Shown one piece after another: positions 16,740-22,741 of a stretch of 64,000 nt of DNA. The notes beneath the pieces were generated by a model. The model worked only from the letters and a program-made list of their open reading frames with translations. It ran no database searches and was not told the origin of the DNA. This stretch comes from Pseudalkalibacillus sp. SCS-8 (GTDB lineage: Bacteria; Bacillota; Bacilli; Bacillales; Fictibacillaceae). A program made the position numbers and the translations under genes. How positions within the stretch are numbered: position 1 is the first letter of the stretch; each line of letters opens with the position of its first letter. The stretch spans positions 3,472,001-3,536,000 of the forward strand of contig NZ_CP143541.1 in assembly GCF_040126055.1 (NCBI RefSeq), in the 5' to 3' direction.

Positions 16740-17018
16740 TTAAAAATCGAAAATGGAATCTCCGTTCACATCGTCATCTTCCTTTAAACGCTTAGTGGAC
16801 ATGCTTTGGACCGGCGCAGGATTCATTTGTTTGTTTTCAACCGTTCTTATCGTAGACGGCTTCTCCTCCTTGGCCTCCATCAACAGGTCACAATAAGCCT
16901 TAATCGCTGCCAGCTCTTCCTGAACTGAACGGGAAGATGCGTTTTCGTCCACCTCTCCTTTTATTCTTGCTAATCGGTCTATCATTTTCTGTACAACTAA
17001 GCTAGACTTTATACTCAA
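16740..17018 (-). CDS. ywdI: YwdI family protein (DUF5327)
   Basis: 92 aa, cytosolic, close to B. subtilis YwdI in length. The N-terminal 45 residues are helical (SSLVVQKMIDRLARIKGE, VQEELAAIKAYCDLLM). The C-terminus is disordered and ends in the acidic, aromatic DSIFDF. The function is unknown. TTG start at 17018 with agaggg 7 nt upstream. Location between ywdK and ung fits the B. subtilis ywd order, although unrelated genes have inserted between them here. Confidence 0.75.
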   Translation of the reverse strand: MSIKSSLVVQKMIDRLARIKGEVDENASSRSVQEELAAIKAYCDLLMEAKEEKPSTIRTVENKQMNPAPVQSMSTKRLKEDDDVNGDSIFDF

Positions 17019-17119
17019 GAGAAATCCCTCTTCCTAATCATCATTATTCTTATATTATATAGGGCTTCTGCTTGAATTTAAAGTTCAGCTCCTCATTCCA
17101 CGAGGCAGTATCGATCCAT

Positions 17120-17341
17120 TTATGATGTATCCCAAAGGAAATTCGTCTTCAGTCGATAGATGACCTTCACACTATTGTTGAGCATTAATCCTTCTAACGC
17201 ATTGAAAACACGATTCGGCGTTTTCTCAGGAATGTTTTCATTCAGCTGATTGGATCCGTTCCAGTCATGGTGTCTTACCCGAATAATTTGAATGATAGCT
17301 AACCACATCACCATACAATACGTAACCCATTCACTCATCAT
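17120..17341 (-). CDS. Small hypothetical protein with one N-terminal membrane segment
   Basis: 73 aa. The N-terminus (WVTYCMVMWLAIIQIIRV) could be a membrane helix; the rest is polar. An aaagggg motif lies 10-11 nt before the tandem ATGs. I do not recognise the family. It reads towards ywdI, 101 bp upstream of it. It may not be a gene: no conserved pattern supports it, and the region is otherwise empty. Confidence 0.35.
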   Translation of the reverse strand: MMSEWVTYCMVMWLAIIQIIRVRHHDWNGSNQLNENIPEKTPNRVFNALEGLMLNNSVKVIYRLKTNFLWDTS

Positions 17342-17626
17342 AAAACCCTTGCCCCTTTCTTCCTCACAAAAGTTTTTGAAATCGTTCCGTCTCTACCTCA
17401 CTCCTCCTTCGTATCGGAACTTACCAACTTATTCGTCTATGTGTAAAAGTATACGTAAAGCTTGTCTCAATGTTTGTCACAATCTGGATGCTAATTGGGA
17501 GAAATTATCTACAAAAACCTTTGAGATTTGCTATGTCAGGTCAAAGTCAGTGGTCAATTTCAGAAAATTCCGTTCATTTTTAATCGGATTTACACAAGAT
17601 TAGGCGTAAATTCGGATACAAAAGCA
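17342..17626. other. Intergenic region without recognisable genes
   Basis: About 285 bp between the small hypothetical gene and the DUF1499 terminator. The plus-strand open frame here (17292-17603) lacks a ribosome binding site and family likeness. I see no convincing promoter, repeat or RNA element. Confidence 0.6.
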
Positions 17627-17680
17627 TAAAAAAAGTATTGTCAAGCTCAGGAGACGTTGCTGCACATGAGCTCGACAATA
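17627..17680 (-). terminator. Intrinsic terminator of the DUF1499 gene
   Basis: Stem tattgtcaagctca / tgagctcgacaata (one mismatch), with A7 on the plus strand before it. Confidence 0.8.
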
Positions 17681-17743
17681 TCTTTCGGATGGTGCTGGTA
17701 TTAACTTTGGTAGATTTGTTTGGTTTTCGCTTAAAGGATGCTT

Positions 17744-18127
17744 TTAGCTTTGTCCTTTTACAGACTTATAATTAATGAACTTATGTTTGATTTTCTCTAC
17801 TCTTTTTCGGTTCACACCAAAGTCTGAGTATCCCATTCGGGAGGCTGAGCGGATATCAATGACCTTTTTTTCTTTATCGAACAAGAATTCAATGTCGTCT
17901 GTGAAACGGAAGATTCTGGACTTACACTCTGCGTGGATATAATCAGGTTCTTCTTCCACGATTTTAGTCCGTTTCATTGATTTTAAAATATCTACAATCG
18001 TTTCATACGCTTGCTTAGACGGTCCATTATAGGAGATCGGCGGCACATAGTGATCTCCGCTATCAGTCTGAGAGGAAACACAATTGGGAGAGGATGGGCA
18101 CTGCTTCAATTGTTTGGTTGTTGCCAT
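17744..18127 (-). CDS. DUF1499 domain-containing protein
   Basis: 127 aa. The DUF1499 opening CPSSPNCVSSQ is at residues 9-19, followed by the family pattern (PISY, AYETIVDILKSM, YIHAECKSRIFRFTDDIEFLFD, IDIRSASRMGYSDFGVNRKRVE). No signal peptide, unlike the lipoprotein versions. Function unknown. Ribosome binding site AAAGGAGG 9 nt before the ATG. Divergent from the YflT-like stress gene. Confidence 0.85.
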   Translation of the reverse strand: MATTKQLKQCPSSPNCVSSQTDSGDHYVPPISYNGPSKQAYETIVDILKSMKRTKIVEEEPDYIHAECKSRIFRFTDDIEFLFDKEKKVIDIRSASRMGYSDFGVNRKRVEKIKHKFINYKSVKGQS

Positions 18128-18288
18128 TTTTATTCGCCTCCTTTACATAGCCCTCATCTTCTTCTATACCCTTTTTCCAACCATTTCATAACCATCCATA
18201 GATAGACTCCTACAAAAGAAAGAGGTTTAAACAATCGGGATCGGTGTTATTGATTAATAGACTCACATTAAGGAGGAATGATGAAATA

Positions 18289-18639
18289 ATGAGTAAGCCA
18301 GTAGTACGTGAATATGTAAATGATGAAGAACTGAAAAGTGACATTGAAGATTTACAGAACCGTGGGCTTGATAAGGATGATATTTATGTCATTTCTCATG
18401 ATGATGACCGAACAAATCGGGTAGCAGACAGCGTTGATGCCAACACTGTTGGCCTGAAGGAAATGGGTATCGAAAATGCTGTCGGTAAGATGTTCAATAA
18501 AAAAGGTGATGAACTGAGAGCGAAGTTCAAGGAGATGGGCTTTTCCCAGGAGGAAGCAAATCAATATGAGGATAAGCTTGATAAAGGTAGAATTCTAATG
18601 ATGGTGACCGATGTGGAGAAGGTAAACGATTGGTCCTAA
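18289..18639 (+). CDS. General stress protein, YflT domain
   Basis: 116 aa from ATG 18289. The YflT pattern covers the protein: VVREYVNDEELKSDIEDLQ, DDIYVISHDDDRTNRVAD, then FNKKGDELRAKFKEMGFSQEEANQYEDKLDKGRILMMV in parts. YflT-like proteins are SigB-dependent general stress proteins in Bacillus; their role is unknown. A four-codon mini-frame (ATGATGAAATAA) lies between the AAGGAGG and the real start and overlaps it, which may allow coupled initiation. AGGTTTAA at 18223 could be a SigB -35, but the -10 match is poor. Confidence 0.8.
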   Translation: MSKPVVREYVNDEELKSDIEDLQNRGLDKDDIYVISHDDDRTNRVADSVDANTVGLKEMGIENAVGKMFNKKGDELRAKFKEMGFSQEEANQYEDKLDKGRILMMVTDVEKVNDWS

Positions 18640-18658
18640 TTGATTGAGGAACGAAAGA

Positions 18659-18686
18659 CGAGGCTGTCCAGATGGGCAGCCTTTTC
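18659..18686. terminator. Terminator between the stress gene and the CheX-like gene
   Basis: Stem aggctgtcc / gggcagcct then TTTTCC. It lies between two convergent genes. Confidence 0.75.
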
Positions 18687-19136
18687 CTATTCGATTGTGA
18701 AAAGGATCGTCATTTCTTGTCCGTCAAATTGCAGAGGTACTGTAAGAATCCTTTCGACCGTACCTAATGATGCAGAATCAACCACTTTCGGAGTCGTGAT
18801 ATCAATTGTGATATCCTCTGTCGATAGCTGCGTCGCAATATTTCCAGCAAGGATATTACCAAGCTCCCCGATGAATGAATCAAGCATCTCCCCTTCAAAA
18901 GGCATGCCGAACATCTTGTTTCCACATTCACTGAAAAGCTCTCTGGGACCTAAGAAAAACACCGATCCATTGATCTCTTTTTCCAAACCGATCATGACTC
19001 CCGGTTGGCTAAGGTTCACGGATTCGAGTGTGTTCTGCGCTGTTCCGACCTCACATTCCATCGGCAGGACAGTTTTGACCACAGTTATGGCACCGTTCAA
19101 TAGGGTTGTAATATTTTCTGTCGCTACAATCGTCAT
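18687..19136 (-). CDS. CheC/CheX family CheY-P phosphatase-like protein
   Basis: 149 aa. The CheC/CheX phosphatase signature is visible: E-x2-N in DSFIGELGNILAGNIA, with a Pro about 22 residues after the Asn (ITTPKVV). Other family-like blocks are PGVMIGLEKEINGSVFFLG and ILTVPLQFDG. Family members dephosphorylate CheY-P and adjust chemotactic adaptation. There are no chemotaxis genes nearby, so the partner response regulator is unknown. ATG 19136 with ggagg 10 nt upstream; the frame to 19166 is not needed. Confidence 0.8.
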   Translation of the reverse strand: MTIVATENITTLLNGAITVVKTVLPMECEVGTAQNTLESVNLSQPGVMIGLEKEINGSVFFLGPRELFSECGNKMFGMPFEGEMLDSFIGELGNILAGNIATQLSTEDITIDITTPKVVDSASLGTVERILTVPLQFDGQEMTILFTIE

Positions 19137-19258
19137 AATAATAGAGCCTCCAGAAGCCAAACTCAATTTCTCTTTATATCGGCATATTTACTACCGTTTG
19201 AAGGAGAAATGCGAAAAAATATGGTAAATTACAAGATAGAGGTCACCACTGTAAAATT

Positions 19259-19293
19259 GAAAAAACTGCTGACCAGTGGGGTCAACAGTTTTC
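19259..19293 (-). terminator. Intrinsic terminator overlapping the end of the DsbA-family gene
   Basis: Stem aaaactgctgacc / ggtcaacagtttt (one mismatch), with the A run on the plus strand side. It overlaps the last codons. Confidence 0.85.
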
Positions 19294-19929
19294 TCCTCCT
19301 TCTATATCACACGAAAGTCCGTTTTCGAGTGCTGTATCCTCGTTCTTTGCCAGCTCATTATCGATGATTTGTGCGAGACGATCTGCCGGGTAAAGACCCT
19401 GAAGTTTTCTTTCTCCGATGAAGAAGGTCGGTACGGCACGGATGTCACGCTGAGCCGCTTCAGCTAAAGCAGCCTGATGACTCTCTCGGTATTTGCGGGA
19501 TTCTACAGCTTCTCGATAGCCATCCGGATCCAGACCCACTTCTTCAGCGAGCTTTACAAGAACATCAATGTCACCGAGGTCCATCCCTTCTACGAAAAAG
19601 GCTTTCAGCATACGGTGATTGTATTCATTTGCTTTCCCGTTCTCCTTCGCATATTGAAAACCTTCAAATGCCAGCTGCGTACGCGGCTGGACCGGAGGGA
19701 AATTCATTTCCACGCCAAGCTTCTCAGCCAATGGCTTTACGGAATGCTTCCACGCATTTTGAATATATGCCGAATTCGGGTCAAGAGGTTCGACCGGTTC
19801 AGGTCTCAATTCAAACGGCTTCCATTCGACTTCGATATCCTTTCCTTCCATTGCTTCTGCTAGCGGAACCTCCGCTAAATAGCAAAATGGTCAGACATAA
19901 TCGGAATAAATCTGTATCTTCAAGCTCAT
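19282..19929 (-). CDS. DsbA/FrnE-family thiol-disulfide oxidoreductase with in-frame UGA at active-site residue 13 (candidate selenoprotein)
   Basis: Reading from ATG 19929 (aagggg 8 nt upstream), the protein is MSLKIQIYSDYV, then UGA (codon 13, 19891-19893), then PFCYLAEVPLAEAMEGKD and on to 19282 without another stop: 215 aa. In DsbA/FrnE relatives the motif at this place is CPFC or CxxC, so UGA replaces exactly the first catalytic Cys. The cis-Pro loop AVPTFFIGE, the helical insert and the family length are all intact. A perfect stem-loop follows the UGA (separate entry). I infer selenocysteine (UPFC). A nonsense mutation is the alternative. No selA, selB or selC lies in this window. Confidence 0.75.
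19861..19877 (-). promoter_or_regulatory. SECIS-like hairpin downstream of the in-frame UGA
   Basis: On the minus transcript UAGCGGA-GGU-UCCGCUA forms a perfect 7-bp stem with a 3-nt loop that starts with G. The stem begins 13 nt, and the loop 20 nt, after the UGA. Bacterial SECIS elements are described as a small apical loop with an early G, 16-37 nt after UGA. UGC/GCA below the stem can pair with a 4-nt bulge. Confidence 0.6.
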
Positions 19930-20057
19930 TGTCCATTCCCCTTTCATGTTCATCCATTATTTTAATAAGATTTTGTGGCGCAGCCAACTAATCTGTTTCA
20001 ACATATAAATCCTTTCATCGTCCATGTTGCTCATTTTTCCCATTTTCGTTTATCCGC

Positions 20058-20400
20058 GTTTTCAGGGTCTATAAAGGCTTTTCTTTACCCTCAATTACAG
20101 GTTTACGAGTTTTCAGGGCACATAAACGGTGTTTCTTTGCCCTCATTTTAGAGTTTCCGTGTTTTCAGGGCACATAAACGGCTTTTCTTTGCCCTCATTT
20201 TAGAGTTTCCGTGTTTTCAGGGCACATAAACGACTTTTCTTTGCCCTCATTCTAGAGTTTCCGAGTTTTCAGGGCAAATAAACGGCTCTTCTTTACCCTC
20301 ATTTTCAGTTTTGCGTGTTTTCAGGGCACATAAATAGTTTTTCTTTACCCTCATTTTCACTTTCCCTCTTATTCAGGGTCTTTAAAATGCTTTCCCTAAT
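20058..20400. repeat. Tandem array of 52-bp units, each with an internal inverted repeat
   Basis: Units start at 20058, 20109, 20161, 20213, 20265, 20317 and about 20369 (period 51-52). Core: gttttcagggcacataaac, then ggcttttctttgccctcat, then ttagagtttccgt. Each unit can form AGGGC..GCCCT around the CATAAACGGCTTTTC segment. The first unit uses AGGGT..ACCCT, a compensatory change. No open frame spans it. Confidence 0.9.
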
Positions 20401-20406
20401 CTCTCC

Positions 20407-20440
20407 TAAAAACAAAAGGCTGACCCAGTAGAGTCAGCCT
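20407..20440 (-). terminator. Intrinsic terminator of wrbA
   Basis: Stem aggctgac / gtcagcct with an A-rich stretch on the plus strand before it. Confidence 0.85.
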
Positions 20441-20456
20441 CATGAAATCTCTCGTA

Positions 20457-21086
20457 TTATCGTAAAGCTTTTAATGCGGCAGATATTTTTGCAACACGTG
20501 TACCGAGACGCCCAGCCATTGTCAGATCAACTTCTTTCGGCTGCTCTCCGCCTTCTGGCCCTGCTACTGTAGATGCTGAATATGGAGAACCTCCAACAGC
20601 ATCCGCTGATAATTGCTCAGGATTTTCTCCGTAAGGAAGTCCGACAAAAATCATTCCGAAGTGCATGAGTGGTACGAAGGTCGTCAATGCTGTCGTCTCT
20701 TGACCACCGTGAATGGATCCTGTACTTGTAAAGACCGCAGTGGCCTTCCCTTCAAGCTCTCCGTTCATCCATAGTCCACCTGCAGAGTCGAGATATTGTT
20801 TCATTTGAGCTGGCATGGAACCATATCGAGTCGGAATACCCCAGATAATGCCATCCGCCCACTTCAGATCTTCATGGGTCGCTTCCGGTATATCCGATTG
20901 CATTTCTTGTGCTTTCACATAGTATTCGTTTGATGACATTGCCTGCTTCACTTCATCAAATTCTTTGATGCGTACGATTTTCACCTCGACGTCATCCGCT
21001 TTTTTTGCACCATCAGCTACAGCTTGTGCCATTTGATAAATGTGTCCAAACGCACTGTAATACGGAATCAATATGTTCGTTGCCAC
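20457..21086 (-). CDS. wrbA: NAD(P)H:quinone oxidoreductase type IV, WrbA-like flavoprotein
   Basis: 209 aa. The flavodoxin-like FMN site is clear: IPYYSAFGHIYQMAQA at the N-terminus, WGIPTRYGSMPAQMKQYLD, and TSTGSIHGGQETT. The terminal LGTRVAKISAAL is typical of WrbA. It reduces quinones by two electrons and so avoids semiquinone formation. GTG start at 21086 with ggagtga upstream. It follows the MarR gene (127-bp gap), and an MhqR-like operator half-site lies in that gap. Quinone or electrophile stress control is therefore likely. Confidence 0.92.
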   Translation of the reverse strand: MATNILIPYYSAFGHIYQMAQAVADGAKKADDVEVKIVRIKEFDEVKQAMSSNEYYVKAQEMQSDIPEATHEDLKWADGIIWGIPTRYGSMPAQMKQYLDSAGGLWMNGELEGKATAVFTSTGSIHGGQETTALTTFVPLMHFGMIFVGLPYGENPEQLSADAVGGSPYSASTVAGPEGGEQPKEVDLTMAGRLGTRVAKISAALKALR

Positions 21087-21180
21087 TACTCATCACTCCT
21101 CTTGAAAATTTTCGTCGTATATTACGTTCCCCTTGTCACACCCATTAAATCCCTAAATGCTAAGAAATCCTAAATTCTTA

Positions 21181-21198
21181 TATTTTGAATTCGAGATA
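21181..21198. promoter_or_regulatory. Second MhqR-like operator, upstream of wrbA
   Basis: tattttgaattcgagata keeps the gaattcgagata right half of the 21665-21692 palindrome, with changes in the left half. It sits 95 bp before the wrbA start. Confidence 0.6.
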
Positions 21199-21212
21199 CT
21201 TGTGTAAAAAAA

Positions 21213-21647
21213 TTACGAATGGCTTGATGCAGCGAATTTCCCAAGTCGTTTTAGCATGTCGATTGCCTGTTGTTTCTCTTCTTCCGTCAATCCGCTTAAT
21301 GCCTGTTGAAGAACCTCTTCATGGGATGGAAAGATTTCCTCCATCAAGGTTTTTCCTTTGTCCGTAAGATAAGCAAACGTGATGCGGCGGTCGTCTGGAC
21401 AAGGTCTTCTCTCTATGTAACCTTTCTCCTCCAGCTTATCGACGACATACGTAATGCTTCCACTCGCGAGCAGGATCTTCCCGCCGATCTTTTGCAATGC
21501 ATGCGGACCTTTATGGTAGAGCAATTCAAGAACACCGAATTCCGTCAAATTCAAGTTGAAACGGCGGATATCTTTTCTCGCTACTTCCATAATGGATTGA
21601 TAGGCTCTTGAGAGGACGATGAAGAGTTCTAAGGATGAATCTTTCAT
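21213..21647 (-). CDS. mhqR: MarR family regulator, MhqR-like
   Basis: 144 aa winged-helix repressor. Helix-turn-helix region TEFGVLELLYHKGPHALQKI, recognition helix around GSITYVVDKLEEKGYIERRP, wing CPDDRRITFAYLTDKG. MhqR of B. subtilis (145 aa) represses quinone-detoxifying genes and senses quinones and diamide-like electrophiles. The exact 28-bp palindrome just before this gene contains the tATCTCGAATTCGAGATa motif known for MhqR, which supports the call. ATG 21647 with aaggag 9 nt upstream; the frame to 21665 is less likely. Confidence 0.8.
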   Translation of the reverse strand: MKDSSLELFIVLSRAYQSIMEVARKDIRRFNLNLTEFGVLELLYHKGPHALQKIGGKILLASGSITYVVDKLEEKGYIERRPCPDDRRITFAYLTDKGKTLMEEIFPSHEEVLQQALSGLTEEEKQQAIDMLKRLGKFAASSHS

Positions 21648-21664
21648 AAGCACGATCTCCTTCA

Positions 21665-21692
21665 ATAATTATCTCGAATTCGAGATAATTAT
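21665..21692. promoter_or_regulatory. MhqR-like operator palindrome at the marR promoter
   Basis: A perfect 28-bp inverted repeat centred on gaattc (attatctcga|attcgagata). It lies 18 bp upstream of the MarR start, which suggests autoregulation. Confidence 0.8.
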
Positions 21693-21723
21693 ACCGCTTC
21701 TCTATTTTCCTGTCAATTCCCAA

Positions 21724-22104
21724 TTACTCATGTTTTAGTGTCCAATCTTTTAACAACGGTCTCCTTCGTATCGTTTCCTTTGGAAAAACGAACGTCCATG
21801 GCATGGAGGCACCCGCTGGAACATGAACTTGTGCAATTCGAAACTGACATTCAGCGATGACGCCTCTTCCTTCCTCAGTATAGGTGAAAGGAATACCATC
21901 GACAGTGAAAGGTTCATCCCATCCATTCTGAATCAACACCATAGCAAGGAGCGCTCCATGATGGTTCATGGCAGCACGAATCGGAGTGAATTGAAGGACA
22001 CCCTTTTGAATCGGGTTTTGTTCATGTAGTCGGGTAATTGTTTTTCGGTCCTCATCAGATATTGCTTTTTCCCAGGACGGTTCAAATACGAGCCGGTCTT
22101 TCAT
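21724..22104 (-). CDS. SLAP domain-containing protein
   Basis: 126 aa, no signal peptide or membrane helix. The SLAP pattern is visible: LVFEPSWEKAISDEDRKTI near the N-terminus, then NHHGALLAMVLIQNG, FTVDGIPFTYTEEG, and ASMPWTFVFPKE. SLAP domains occur in Firmicutes near accessory Sec genes and in surface-layer-associated proteins. The role here is unknown. The ribosome binding site is aaagga. It lies upstream of marR-wrbA on the same strand but with the operator in between, so it is probably a separate unit. Confidence 0.75.
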   Translation of the reverse strand: MKDRLVFEPSWEKAISDEDRKTITRLHEQNPIQKGVLQFTPIRAAMNHHGALLAMVLIQNGWDEPFTVDGIPFTYTEEGRGVIAECQFRIAQVHVPAGASMPWTFVFPKETIRRRPLLKDWTLKHE

Positions 22105-22267
22105 CCTTCCAAATCCTTTCTTATAACTACTTCGACTACCATAATACCTTCATTTTAAACATGACACCAGCTCCTCAGCCAAAAGTTGTAGCCAAAGACA
22201 ATACGGATGCCGGAGGAAGGAAAGGCGGCAAGCGTCTATTATAAAAGAAGTGAAGGAGGAATTCGGA

Positions 22268-22729
22268 ATGATCAAAGGCTTGTACGAAGCACATTTACCT
22301 GTAAGCGATATGGAACGATCCATTGCGTTCTATCAAAAACTCGGGCTCGAGCTTGCCCATCGTGGTAAGAAATTGGCATTCTTCTGGATTGAAAAAGGGA
22401 CGAGCTGGCTCGGGCTTTGGGAGACGAAGGAGGTCTCCATCCCCTATCACCCCTCTATCCGTCATCTTGCCTTCCAAATCGATTCCAGTGATATGGATCA
22501 TATAAAAGCTTGGCTGAAGGAACGGGGGATTGAAGTGCGGGAAGCTTTCGGCTTTACGCCTGAAGAACAGCCGTTAGTCCTGGCCAACACCCCTCATGCG
22601 CATGCAGCCGTCTATTTTCAGGATCCAGACGGCAACTCCTTGGAAATGATTTCGCCTCTCGCTATCGATACAAATGAACACCATGACATGATGCAGTTGA
22701 AGGAGTGGAAAGAAAAGGCTGACCGATAA
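22268..22729 (+). CDS. VOC family (glyoxalase/bleomycin resistance-type) protein
   Basis: 153 aa. Two beta-alpha-beta-beta-beta modules with typical pieces: GLYEAHLPVSDMERSIAFYQKLGLEL, HLAFQIDSSD, and AAVYFQDPDGNSLEMI. Metal-ligand candidates are the first-module His, HLAF and the final Glu. The substrate is unknown; relatives act on thiol adducts, antibiotics or aromatic diols. ATG 22268 with gaaggagga upstream. Convergent with the molybdopterin oxidoreductase gene. Confidence 0.85.
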   Translation: MIKGLYEAHLPVSDMERSIAFYQKLGLELAHRGKKLAFFWIEKGTSWLGLWETKEVSIPYHPSIRHLAFQIDSSDMDHIKAWLKERGIEVREAFGFTPEEQPLVLANTPHAHAAVYFQDPDGNSLEMISPLAIDTNEHHDMMQLKEWKEKADR

Positions 22730-22741
22730 CGGTCAGCCTAC
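22713..22741. terminator. Bidirectional terminator between the VOC and oxidoreductase genes
   Basis: Stem aggctgacc / ggtcagcct with loop gataac. It overlaps the ends of both genes. Confidence 0.75.

Noticed and set aside
17292..17603. 103-aa plus-strand frame
   Set aside because: No ribosome binding site, no recognisable pattern, and it overlaps the promoter side of the minus-strand gene.
18223..18250. SigB promoter for the YflT-like gene
   Set aside because: The -35 (AGGTTTAA) is good but no -10 with more than three matches to GGGTAT lies at the right distance.
19282..19851. Treating the DsbA-family gene as a 189-aa protein starting at MEGKD
   Set aside because: That start has no ribosome binding site and leaves out the whole active-site motif; the frame upstream is clearly homologous apart from the UGA.
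20058..20400. CRISPR array
   Set aside because: The whole 52-bp unit is repeated with drift; there are no unique spacers and no cas genes.
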